Assembly: GCA_016214375.1 (NCBI GenBank)
Contig: JACROQ010000117.1
Span: 1-6,558 of the forward strand
From: Nitrospirota bacterium
Lineage (GTDB): Bacteria > Nitrospirota > 9FT-COMBO-42-15 > HDB-SIOI813
Direction: 5' to 3'
Length of the DNA stretch: 6,558 nt
Part shown: positions 1 to 5,954 of the stretch, in pieces
Numbering within the stretch: position 1 is the first letter of the stretch
Layout: every line of letters starts with the position of its first letter
Program-made: the position numbers and the translations under genes
Notes under the pieces: model-generated
Told to the model about the DNA's origin: nothing
Database searches by the model: none
Seen by the model: only the letters and a program-made list of their open reading frames with translations

Positions 1-50
1 CAAGCAGATAGTTCAATACTTATTTGGAGTATAGGTAAAGACTGATTTTT

Positions 51-122
51 TGGGGCGTCGACAAGCGGTAAGTCACGAGATTTTGGATCTCGCATCCGGA
101 GGTTCGAATCCTCCCGCCCCAG
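51..122 (+). tRNA. tRNA-Gln (anticodon TTG)
   Basis: A full cloverleaf can be drawn by eye. The 7-bp acceptor stem pairs 51-57 (TGGGGCG) with 115-121 (CGCCCCA). The D stem is GAC/GTC (60-62 with 72-74). The anticodon stem CGAGA/TCTCG (76-80 with 88-92) closes the loop TTTTGGA, which places anticodon TTG at 83-85 (reads CAA/CAG, Gln). The variable loop has five bases, and the T stem GGAGG/CCTCC (98-102 with 110-114) closes the loop TTCGAAT. The discriminator is G122, as usual for Gln tRNAs. The next bases are CTA, so the 3' CCA must be added after transcription. A tRNA-Gln directly before prs is a familiar arrangement in deltaproteobacteria. The TTTTTT run at 46-51 sits just before the 5' end. 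No clear promoter was found in the 50 bases upstream. Confidence 0.97.
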
Positions 123-148
123 CTAGGGTGCGCCCGTAAACTTCAGAA

Positions 149-256
149 ATTTTAAACCTAAATCCTAAAAAACATCAAAATTTTAAGCGTAAAGATTTTA
201 AACCGGTTTGAATTTTGATGCCTATCATTTATAGTTTAGGGTTTAGGTATAATTTT
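149..256. repeat. AT-rich imperfect inverted repeat between tRNA-Gln and prs
   Basis: Two nested pairs of arms face each other. The outer pair is CCTAAATCCTAAA (157-169) with TTTAGGGTTTAGG (235-247), 13 bp with one T/G mismatch that would be a G-U pair in RNA. The inner pair is CATCAAAATT (173-182) with AATTTTGATG (211-220), a perfect 10 bp. The centre holds the perfect palindrome AAACCGGTTT (200-209). Pairing continues patchily outward to about 149/256. A 10-base direct repeat ATTTTAAACC also occurs at 149-158 and 195-204. The interval from 123 to 281 holds no credible ORF. It may be a decayed MITE-like element or a structured leader or operator region for prs; the sequence does not decide which. 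Confidence 0.6.
208..253 (+). promoter_or_regulatory. Candidate sigma70-type promoters for prs
   Basis: Two overlapping candidates lie upstream of prs. The first is TTGAAT (208-213), a 16-base spacer, then TATAGT (230-235). The second is a perfect TATAAT (248-253) with no good -35 at the right distance (225-230 reads TCATTT). Initiation from the second would fall near 260 and leave a leader of about 22 bases. Both lie within the inverted-repeat region, so the repeat may supply the prs promoter. This rests on consensus matching only, and AT-rich DNA gives such matches by chance. Confidence 0.4.
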
Positions 257-281
257 GAGGTTTCAGCAGAGGTTTCAGTAA

Positions 282-1226
282 ATGATGAATCATGAGATGA
301 AGGTGTTCACAGGAAATTCCAACAGGGGCCTGGCAGAGGAAATATGCCGGCACCTGAAGATCCCTTTGGGTGAGGCCCTGGTAACTACATTTAGTGACGG
401 CGAGGTCATGGTACAGATCAATGAGAATGTACGGGGGAGGGATATCTTTGTCATACAGTCCTTCTCAAATCCGGTTAATAACCATATCATGGAGCTCCTC
501 ATCATGCTGGATGCCTTCAAAAGGGCCTCAGCCTACCGGATCACGGCTGTGATACCTTATTATGGATATGCAAGGCAGGACAGAAAAGTGCAACCGCGGG
601 TGCCGATTACTGCAAAATTAGTAGCGGATCTGATAACTGCGGGAGGTGCGGACAGGGCGCTGACCATAGATCTGCATGTGGGACAGATACAAGGTTTTTT
701 TAATATCCCGGTGGATAACCTCTTTGCAACACCGGTCCTGTTAGACTATCTGCGGACCAAGGGTTTAAAAGACCTTGTTGTTGTATCTCCTGATGCGGGT
801 GGTGTGGAACGTGCCAGGGCCTTTGCCAAGAAACTCAAGGCATCGCTTGCGATCATAGATAAGAGGAGAGAGGGGGCCAATGTATCGGTGGTTATGAACA
901 TTATAGGGGATGTAAAAGACAGAGATGCCCTTCTCCTTGATGACATGATTGACACAGCAGGGACGATCACACAGGGGGCAGAGGCAATCAAGAAGGCCGG
1001 GGGACGGAGGGTTTTTGCGGCCGCCACGCATGCTGTTTTGTCAGGTTCGGCTTTTGACAGGCTAAACGCATCTGTCATTGATGAGGTCATCGTCACAAAT
1101 ACTATCCCTCTCGATGGAGAGGATAGGTCCTGTAAAAAGATAACGACCCTTTCTGTAGCCCCCCTTTTAGGGGAGGCGATCAGGAATACCCACAATGAGA
1201 CATCCGTAAGCTCTCTATTTGTATAG
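282..1226 (+). CDS. prs: Ribose-phosphate pyrophosphokinase (PRPP synthetase)
   Basis: Cytosolic enzyme that moves pyrophosphate from ATP to ribose 5-phosphate, giving PRPP and AMP. PRPP feeds purine, pyrimidine, NAD, His and Trp synthesis. The 314 residues match the class I family length. Visible motifs are FSDGE near residue 38, the ATP-loop RQDRKVQPRVPITAK near 100, DLHVGQIQGFF (D130, H132), the catalytic-loop KRR at 194-196, and the PRPP-binding loop DDMIDTAGT at 220-228. The usual Ala of DLHAGQ is Val133 here, a mild substitution. The start at 282 follows GCAGAGG (266-272) by nine bases; ATG 285 directly after it is equally possible, and ATG 297 has no good SD. Only 57 bases separate it from rplY, so the two are probably co-transcribed. 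Family assignment is secure. Confidence 0.97.
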   Translation: MMNHEMKVFTGNSNRGLAEEICRHLKIPLGEALVTTFSDGEVMVQINENVRGRDIFVIQSFSNPVNNHIMELLIMLDAFKRASAYRITAVIPYYGYARQDRKVQPRVPITAKLVADLITAGGADRALTIDLHVGQIQGFFNIPVDNLFATPVLLDYLRTKGLKDLVVVSPDAGGVERARAFAKKLKASLAIIDKRREGANVSVVMNIIGDVKDRDALLLDDMIDTAGTITQGAEAIKKAGGRRVFAAATHAVLSGSAFDRLNASVIDEVIVTNTIPLDGEDRSCKKITTLSVAPLLGEAIRNTHNETSVSSLFV

Positions 1227-1283
1227 CAAGACAACACGATTAATATATTTATATATTTTTAACAAACGGGAGGATAAAAGATC

Positions 1284-1973
1284 ATGGAGAAGACATCATT
1301 AGATGTAACTATCAGAGAAGGTAAAGGAAAGGGCTTTGCCAGAAGTCTCAGGCGCAGTGGGCGTATTCCTGCAATTCTATATAGCAAGGGGGGCTCGACA
1401 CCGGTAAGTCTTGACCCCGCGAAGGTCCGGAAATTGCTGCTGTTAGGACATGCAGAAAGTACCCTCATAGACGTAAAGATAGAGGGTGTTAAGGAGAAGG
1501 CTGACAGGATTGCAGTATTGAGAGACTATCAAACAGGCCCCCTGACAGGGGAACTTCTTCATGTGGACTTTTTTGAGATCTCTATGGACGAGAAGATCAG
1601 GGTGGCTGTTCCGGTAAAACTTACCGGCGAAACCCCTGCCGGAGTGAAGGAGGGCGGGATTCTCCAGCTTGTGCTCAGAGAGATAGAGATAGAGTGCTTG
1701 CCCGCTTTGATCCCCGACAATCTCTTATTGGATGCCTCAAGACTCAATATTGGAGAGAGCCTTCATATCAGTGATATCAGGGCTGCTGAGGGGATTAAGC
1801 TTGTTACCGATCCTGCGCAGGTAGTCCTCATGATTGCTTCACCTGTCTCGGAGAAGAAATTAGAAGAGCTTCTTGCAGCGCCTTCGGCGGCAGAGGCTGT
1901 GAAAGAGCCGGAGCTTATCAAGAAGCCTGCCAAAGAGGGAGAAAAGGCTGAGGAAAAGGAGGGGAAGGCCTGA
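1284..1973 (+). CDS. rplY: 50S ribosomal protein L25 / general stress protein Ctc
   Basis: Long (Ctc/TL5-type) form of L25, which binds 5S rRNA in the central protuberance of the large subunit. The 229 residues show an N-terminal L25 beta-barrel (about 5-92) with the RNA-binding segment GKGFARSLRRSGRIPAILYS near 14-33 and the conserved HVDFFEI at 93-99. The C-terminal TL5 domain follows (about 100-188), with GVKEGGILQ near 120-128 and a VLMIASP end. The last 40 residues are a Lys/Glu/Ala-rich, probably disordered tail, common in this family. The SD GGGAGGA (1268-1274) lies nine bases before the ATG. The stop TGA (1971-1973) overlaps the apparent pth start, and the coding of the tail (GGA, AAA, GGA, GGG codons) also carries the pth SD. 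Assignment is secure; the symbol could equally be ctc. Confidence 0.96.
   Translation: MEKTSLDVTIREGKGKGFARSLRRSGRIPAILYSKGGSTPVSLDPAKVRKLLLLGHAESTLIDVKIEGVKEKADRIAVLRDYQTGPLTGELLHVDFFEISMDEKIRVAVPVKLTGETPAGVKEGGILQLVLREIEIECLPALIPDNLLLDASRLNIGESLHISDIRAAEGIKLVTDPAQVVLMIASPVSEKKLEELLAAPSAAEAVKEPELIKKPAKEGEKAEEKEGKA
1957..1963 (+). promoter_or_regulatory. Shine-Dalgarno of pth, inside the rplY tail
   Basis: AGGAGGG at 1957-1963, within AAGGAGGGG, is close to the ideal anti-SD complement. The AGGAGG core ends seven bases before the CTG at 1970, an optimal distance. It lies 67 bases or more from the next in-frame ATG (2030), too far to serve that codon. It therefore supports translation of pth from 1970. 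Confidence 0.8.
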
Positions 1974-2527
1974 AGATCATTGTTGGGCTTGGCAACCCTG
2001 GGGCCAAATATCAGCATACAAGACACAATATGGGGTTCCGGGTGATTGACCGGCTGGCGGCATACTTTTCCATAAAGTTAAAAGAAGAAGGGAACCTCTA
2101 TAGATACGGCAGGGGGGAAATATCCGGAGAGGATGTCATCCTTGCTGAACCCCTGACCTATATGAATAAGAGCGGGGATGCCGTAAGAGAGTTGTTTCGC
2201 TATTACAAGGCCTCGTCATCAGACCTTATATTGATATATGATGATCTCGATTTGGAGAGCGGGCAATTGAAAATCAAGGCAAATGGAGGAAGCGGAGGTC
2301 ACCGGGGGTGTGCCTCTGTAATCTCTTCCATAGGTACAGATAATTTTGTGAGGATAAGGATTGGGATAGGCCGTCCGGTTCCGGGAGGGGATGTTGTAAA
2401 ATATGTATTATCTGAGTTTACACCCTCAGAGATCTCTGCGGTTGAAAATGCTGTGGAGTGGGCCTCAGAGGCCGTCAGAATGATCCTTGCTGACGATTTC
2501 GCAGGGGCAATGAATAAATATAATTGA
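1970..2527 (+). CDS. pth: Peptidyl-tRNA hydrolase, apparent CTG start
   Basis: Cytosolic Pth-family esterase that frees tRNA from peptidyl-tRNAs dropped by ribosomes. Read from 1970 it is 185 residues, the normal length, and opens (M)KIIVGLGNPGAKYQHTRHN, the standard Pth N-terminus. Catalytic residues by family comparison are N9 (GLGN), H19 (TRHN), N66 (TYMNKSG) and D91 (IYDDLD). The glycine-rich GGSGGHRG segment follows; Arg replaces the Asn of E. coli GGHNG, a variant I recall from other Pth proteins. The first in-frame ATG (2030) would remove both N9 and H19. In frame upstream the stop at 1949-1951 closes the reading frame, and only CTG 1970 lies between as a near-cognate start. That CTG sits exactly where Met is expected and overlaps the rplY stop as CTGA. 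Identity is secure; the start is an inference, and a base error (C for A) is the main alternative. Confidence 0.92.
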   Translation: MKIIVGLGNPGAKYQHTRHNMGFRVIDRLAAYFSIKLKEEGNLYRYGRGEISGEDVILAEPLTYMNKSGDAVRELFRYYKASSSDLILIYDDLDLESGQLKIKANGGSGGHRGCASVISSIGTDNFVRIRIGIGRPVPGGDVVKYVLSEFTPSEISAVENAVEWASEAVRMILADDFAGAMNKYN

Positions 2528-2546
2528 TGTAAAGAAAGGGGGACAG

Positions 2547-4529
2547 ATGGAGAGGTTTGCAGATTTTGCATGGATATTTGGGGTCGTTGGATTACTCATA
2601 GGGGGTTTTATCTACCTGTATATTGACAGGCAACCTGCAGGCTCTGAAAAGATGAAGGATATAGCAGGCAAGATACACCAGGGGGCTATGACGTACCTCC
2701 GAAGGCAGTACACAATACTGGCCGTTTTTATCGTCATCATGTTTTTAGGGCTCTTATACGGGTTGGGGATTCAGACTGCGATCGCTTTTGTAGGTGGGGC
2801 CATCTCTTCTATGCTCGCTGGTTTTTTTGGGATGAATGCCGCCACCCGCGCCAATGTGCGCACAGCCAATGCTGCGAATCTGTATAAACCAGACGCCGCA
2901 AAGGCCCTGTTTATCGCCTTTGCCGGCGGCTCTGTGATGGGGCTTGCCGTGGCCAGCATCGGTGTCATCGGTGTAGGGGTATTCTTTTATCTCTATGGAC
3001 ACGATCTTCAGACCGTGTCTGCGGTAAGCGGTTATGCCATGGGCGCAAGTTCCATCGCCCTCTTTGCAAGAGTCGGCGGCGGGATCTACACCAAGACCGC
3101 CGATGTCGGCGCTGATCTGGTCGGCAAAGTCGAGGCCGGCATACCGGAGGATGACCCGAGGAATCCGGCAGTCATTGCAGACAATGTCGGGGATAATGTC
3201 GGCGATGTGGCGGGTATGGGTGCGGATCTTTTTGAATCCTATGTAGGGGCTGTTATCGCTACCATAGCCATTGCAGCCACAACAGGCATGACTATGATGT
3301 ATATGACATTTCCTATCGTCGTGATCGTAGTCGGGCTGATCTCCTCCCTCATCGGGATAGGCTCCATGCTGATATTGGAGAAATTAAACCCGGCGGCCGC
3401 GCTGCGATATTCGACGTTTATAGCTACAGGGGTGTTTCTGGTACTGGCCTATATCCTGTCCCAGATGAGCGGCGTGGGCACCGGGATCTTCTGGGCCATC
3501 GCCATCGGCAGTATTGCCGGTATTTCGATAGGGCTAATTACAGAATGGTATACCTCAGCCTCGCCGGTCCAAAGGGTAGCCGATGCATCACTGACCGGTG
3601 CTGCGACGAATATCATTACAGGTCTTGCCGTGGGGATGGAGAGTGTCGCCCTTCCGATCATTGCCATCATCGTGGGTATCTATATTTCCCATCATTTCGC
3701 GGGGCTTTATGGAATCAGTATCGCCGCTGTGGGGATGCTCGCCACCATCGGGATAACGATGTCTGTGGATGCCTATGGCCCTATAGCAGACAATGCGGGC
3801 GGCATCTCCGAGATGGCCGGCCTGGGGCATGATACCCGTGCGATAACGGATAGCTTGGATGCCCTTGGCAACACGACGGCAGCGATAGGAAAGGGTTTTG
3901 CCATTGGTTCTGCCGCCCTGACAGCCCTCGCCCTCTTTGCCGCCTATGCCCAGGCAGCACATATAGATCCCAAGGATATAGCGCTGACAGATGCCCATGT
4001 GGTCATGGGGATATTGCTGGGCGGGGTGATGCCCTTCTTTATCGTGGCCCTGACCATGTCCTCTGTCGGAAAGGCGGCCGGCAAGATGGTGGACGAGGTC
4101 AGGCGCCAGTTCCGCGAGATCAAGGGGCTGATGGAAGGTACGGCAGAGCCTGATGTCGTGAGATGTGTGGATATCTGTACGACAGCAGCCCTCAAGGAGA
4201 TGATCATCCCGGGTGTATTGGCTGTGGCAGCCCCAATCATGGTAGGCTTTATCATGGGGAAGTCAGCCCTCTGCGGTTTTCTCGCAGGGGCTACAGTCGT
4301 CGGTGTACCCATGGCCCTGATGCTTGCAAATGCAGGCGGGGCATGGGATAATGCCAAAAAATATATCGAAAAAGGACACCACGGCGGAAAGAAGTCTGAC
4401 GCGCATAAGGCTGCTGTGGTCGGTGACACTGTGGGTGACCCTTGCAAGGATACTTCGGGTCCTGCAATGAATATATTGATAAAACTTATGTCCATCGTGG
4501 CGTTAGTGATTGCTCCGTTGCTGTTATGA
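2547..4529 (+). CDS. hppA: Membrane-bound ion-pumping pyrophosphatase, K+-dependent type
   Basis: Integral inner-membrane pump that couples hydrolysis of pyrophosphate to export of H+ or Na+. The 660 residues are hydrophobic throughout, consistent with the roughly 16 helices of the family. The substrate site is clear: DVGADLVGKVE at 186-196, EDDPRNPAVIADNVGDNVGD at 201-220, and GDTVGDPCKDTSGP near the C-terminus. The GNTTAAIGKG segment (441-450) has A445 and G448 where K+-independent enzymes have Lys and Thr, which by family knowledge marks the K+-dependent class. E230 in DLFESYVG is in the position seen in Na+-pumping and several bacterial H+-pumping members, so the ion is not settled; Na+ or mixed Na+/H+ transport is plausible. 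The SD is AAAGGGGGA just before the ATG. It starts 19 bases after pth and is followed by a terminator, so it probably ends the prs operon. Confidence 0.96.
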   Translation: MERFADFAWIFGVVGLLIGGFIYLYIDRQPAGSEKMKDIAGKIHQGAMTYLRRQYTILAVFIVIMFLGLLYGLGIQTAIAFVGGAISSMLAGFFGMNAATRANVRTANAANLYKPDAAKALFIAFAGGSVMGLAVASIGVIGVGVFFYLYGHDLQTVSAVSGYAMGASSIALFARVGGGIYTKTADVGADLVGKVEAGIPEDDPRNPAVIADNVGDNVGDVAGMGADLFESYVGAVIATIAIAATTGMTMMYMTFPIVVIVVGLISSLIGIGSMLILEKLNPAAALRYSTFIATGVFLVLAYILSQMSGVGTGIFWAIAIGSIAGISIGLITEWYTSASPVQRVADASLTGAATNIITGLAVGMESVALPIIAIIVGIYISHHFAGLYGISIAAVGMLATIGITMSVDAYGPIADNAGGISEMAGLGHDTRAITDSLDALGNTTAAIGKGFAIGSAALTALALFAAYAQAAHIDPKDIALTDAHVVMGILLGGVMPFFIVALTMSSVGKAAGKMVDEVRRQFREIKGLMEGTAEPDVVRCVDICTTAALKEMIIPGVLAVAAPIMVGFIMGKSALCGFLAGATVVGVPMALMLANAGGAWDNAKKYIEKGHHGGKKSDAHKAAVVGDTVGDPCKDTSGPAMNILIKLMSIVALVIAPLLL

Positions 4530-4537
4530 CGATAAAA

Positions 4538-4562
4538 GGGGACAGATTTCAAGTCTGTCCCC
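4538..4562. repeat. GGGGACAGA/TCTGTCCCC hairpin
   Basis: A perfect 9-bp inverted repeat, GGGGACAGA (4538-4546) and TCTGTCCCC (4554-4562), with a seven-base loop TTTCAAG, begins eight bases after the hppA stop. The right arm continues into a run of seven C (4559-4565). There is no T tract, so it is not itself a canonical terminator. It may stabilise the hppA mRNA 3' end or be a dispersed palindromic repeat; from memory, similar GGGGACAGAC-type palindromes recur in many environmental bacterial genomes. The family assignment is unverified. Confidence 0.65.
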
Positions 4563-4575
4563 CCCATGTCCGGCA

Positions 4576-4611
4576 AAAGGGGGACCCTCAGGCGTTCCCC
4601 TTTATTTTTTT
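4576..4611 (+). terminator. Rho-independent terminator after hppA
   Basis: The stem AAAGGGGGA (4576-4584) pairs with TTCCCCTTT (4595-4603), nine pairs with one G-U. The loop has ten bases, followed by A and then seven T (4605-4611). It lies 47 bases after the hppA stop. It likely ends the prs-rplY-pth-hppA transcript and separates ychF from it. Confidence 0.75.
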
Positions 4612-4769
4612 AGCAGGCTGCTGAAAAAGTTTGTTACCCTGTCATTCTGAGGAGCCGGAGGCGACGAAGAATCTGAAAACTCTTAGCTTTCCTTAGGAGT
4701 CAGATCCTTCCCCTTCACTTCGTTCAGGGTCAGGATGACAAGCTGAGAGACTTTTTCAGCTGCCTGTTA
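4611..4769. repeat. MITE-like long imperfect palindrome between hppA and ychF
   Basis: The ends CAGGCTGCTGAAAAAGT (4614-4630) and ACTTTTTCAGCTGCCTG (4750-4766) are inverted copies with one mismatch, and TA-containing flanks extend the match to about 4611/4769. Inside, GTCATTCTGA (4641-4650) faces TCAGGATGAC (4730-4739), and GAATCTGA (4670-4677) faces TCAGATCC (4699-4706), so almost the whole 155 bp can fold as one long hairpin. There is no ORF in it. This architecture suggests a non-autonomous palindromic element. From memory, sequences such as GTCATTCTGAG...GAAGAATCT are widespread in environmental bacterial genomes. Its right end lies against the ychF SD (4769-4774), so it replaces the normal upstream region of that gene. 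Confidence 0.7.
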
Positions 4770-4781
4770 GAGGGTATCTTT

Positions 4782-5876
4782 ATGGGTTTTAATTGCGGTA
4801 TCGTAGGGCTTCCGAATGTCGGCAAATCGACCATATTTAACGCCCTGACATCCGGAGGGGCCAATGTGGCCAACTACCCCTTCTGCACCATAGACCAGAA
4901 CGTCGGGGTTGTGGGCGTACCCGACAAGCGGTTGGACCGGTTGGCAGAGATATATAAACCAAAGCTATTGACACCGACTACCCTTGAATTTGTCGATATT
5001 GCAGGGCTTGTCAAAGGGGCCTCTGCGGGTGAAGGGCTTGGGAATAAGTTCCTCAGCCATATCCGGGAGGTCGATGCCATTGTCCATGTGGTACGGTGTT
5101 TTGAAGACCCGGATGTGGTTCACATATACGGACCTGTTGATCCGCAGCGGGATATCGATATCGTTGAGACAGAGCTTGCCCTTGCAGATATAGAGACGGT
5201 CAATAAGCGGTTGCAGCGGATTGAGAAACAGATAAGGTCCGGAGACAAGGGGGCTGGTCACGAAAAAGGATTCCTGACCATGCTTTCTGATCTCCTCTCA
5301 AAGGGACAGCCGCTGCGGGCGATGGAGTTTTTCGGCGAAGATTTAAGGGTCTTAAACGAGCTGCACCTGCTGACCATAAAGCCTGTGCTCTATGCCGCCA
5401 ATGTCAGCGAAGAGGAGATAATGGAAGGGAATCAATATGTGCGGCAGGTGGAAGAGATAGCAGCCAAAGAGGGTGCGGCGGTCATCACGATCTGCGGGAA
5501 GATTGAAAATGAACTCTCCAGCATGTCCCTTGAGGAGCATCAGGCATTTTTGGCAGAGATGGGGCTTTCAGAGCCGGGCCTGTTTAAGCTGATACGTTCC
5601 GGGTACAGCCTTTTGAATCTGATTACATTTTTTACGGCAGGTGAAAGTGAGGTCAGGGCGTGGACAGTATCCGCAGAGACAAAGGCCCCTCAGGCGGCAG
5701 GGAAGATCCACTCCGATATCGAGCGCGGATTTATCAGGGCCGAGGTGATGTCCTTCTCTGATATAGACTCCTTAAGTTCCTCGCATGTGGTGAAAGAGAA
5801 AGGGCTGCTCAGGCTTGAAGGAAAGGATTATGTGATCCGGGAAGGGGATGTTGTCTATTTCAGGTTTCATGTATAA
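4782..5876 (+). CDS. ychF: Redox-regulated ATPase YchF (Obg-family P-loop NTPase)
   Basis: Translation-factor-class NTPase (OLA1/YchF subfamily) that prefers ATP over GTP and binds ribosomes; in other bacteria it affects oxidative-stress responses. The 364 residues match the family. The G1 loop is GLPNVGKST at 9-17, the G3 motif is DIAG at 72-75 followed by LVKGAS, and NVSE at 207-210 replaces the guanine-specifying NKxD, the usual reason for ATP preference. The residue after DxxG is Leu, as in the hydrophobic-substituted HAS-NTPases. A helical insert (about 125-195) separates the lobes, and the C-terminal TGS domain spans about 278-361 (ITFFTAGESEVRAWTV, then IHSDIERGFIRAEV). The SD AGAGGG (4769-4774) is seven bases upstream of the ATG and abuts the palindromic element. 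With a terminator behind hppA, ychF probably has its own promoter, but no convincing one was seen. Confidence 0.97.
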   Translation: MGFNCGIVGLPNVGKSTIFNALTSGGANVANYPFCTIDQNVGVVGVPDKRLDRLAEIYKPKLLTPTTLEFVDIAGLVKGASAGEGLGNKFLSHIREVDAIVHVVRCFEDPDVVHIYGPVDPQRDIDIVETELALADIETVNKRLQRIEKQIRSGDKGAGHEKGFLTMLSDLLSKGQPLRAMEFFGEDLRVLNELHLLTIKPVLYAANVSEEEIMEGNQYVRQVEEIAAKEGAAVITICGKIENELSSMSLEEHQAFLAEMGLSEPGLFKLIRSGYSLLNLITFFTAGESEVRAWTVSAETKAPQAAGKIHSDIERGFIRAEVMSFSDIDSLSSSHVVKEKGLLRLEGKDYVIREGDVVYFRFHV

Positions 5877-5881
5877 GAGCT

Positions 5882-5903
5882 GCGACGGTGGTGTAGTGGT
5901 TAG
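5882..5903 (+). other. Possible 5' tRNA half remnant
   Basis: GCGACGG-TG-GTGTAGTGGTTAG resembles the acceptor 5' strand, positions 8-9 and D arm of many tRNAs (GTGGTGTAGTGGTTAG is a common D-arm form). The match stops there: the D stem does not close, and no anticodon arm, T arm or matching 3' acceptor strand follows. Instead a 7-bp tandem repeat begins. It may be a broken tRNA gene or a chance likeness in G/T-rich DNA. Confidence 0.3.
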
Positions 5904-5943
5904 AGGGTAGAAGTCAGAAGTAAGAGGCAAGAGGCAAGAAGGT
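5902..5943. repeat. Degenerate heptamer tandem repeat
   Basis: Six consecutive 7-base units can be read: AGAGGGT, AGAAGTC, AGAAGTA, AGAGGCA, AGAGGCA, AGAAGGT. All share AGA-R-G in the first five positions, and units four and five are identical. The array lies in the ychF to secreted-protein gap, and its purine-rich end merges with the SD of the downstream gene. Confidence 0.7.
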
Positions 5944-5954
5944 GAGGTGTTCTG

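Noticed and set aside
1..50. Tail of an upstream gene (frame open 1-45, or frame ending at 34)
   Set aside because: Too short to recognise; ispE is often found here in related gene orders, but the few residues do not support that.
746..1237. Minus-strand ORF of 163 codons opposite prs
   Set aside because: It lies wholly against conserved prs coding sequence and shows no domain or start signal.
1219..1249. Promoter for rplY (TTGTAT then TAATAT/TATATT)
   Set aside because: The -35 match is poor and the region is simple AT-rich sequence; rplY is more simply read from the prs transcript.
2030..2527. 165-residue pth beginning at ATG 2030
   Set aside because: It lacks the GLGNPG and TRHN segments with two catalytic residues, and has no SD; the frame continues upstream with the full conserved N-terminus to CTG 1970.
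3588..3998. Minus-strand ORF rich in Gly, Arg and His opposite hppA
   Set aside because: Composition is that expected from reading Ala/Gly/Ile codons backwards; no motif.
3944..4576. Minus-strand ORF of 210 codons opposite hppA
   Set aside because: It is a mirror of a long, strongly conserved membrane-protein gene, has no recognisable motif and no SD, and crosses the hairpin region; explained by hppA codon composition.
5902..5943. CRISPR-like array
   Set aside because: Units are only 7 bases, contiguous, with no spacers.
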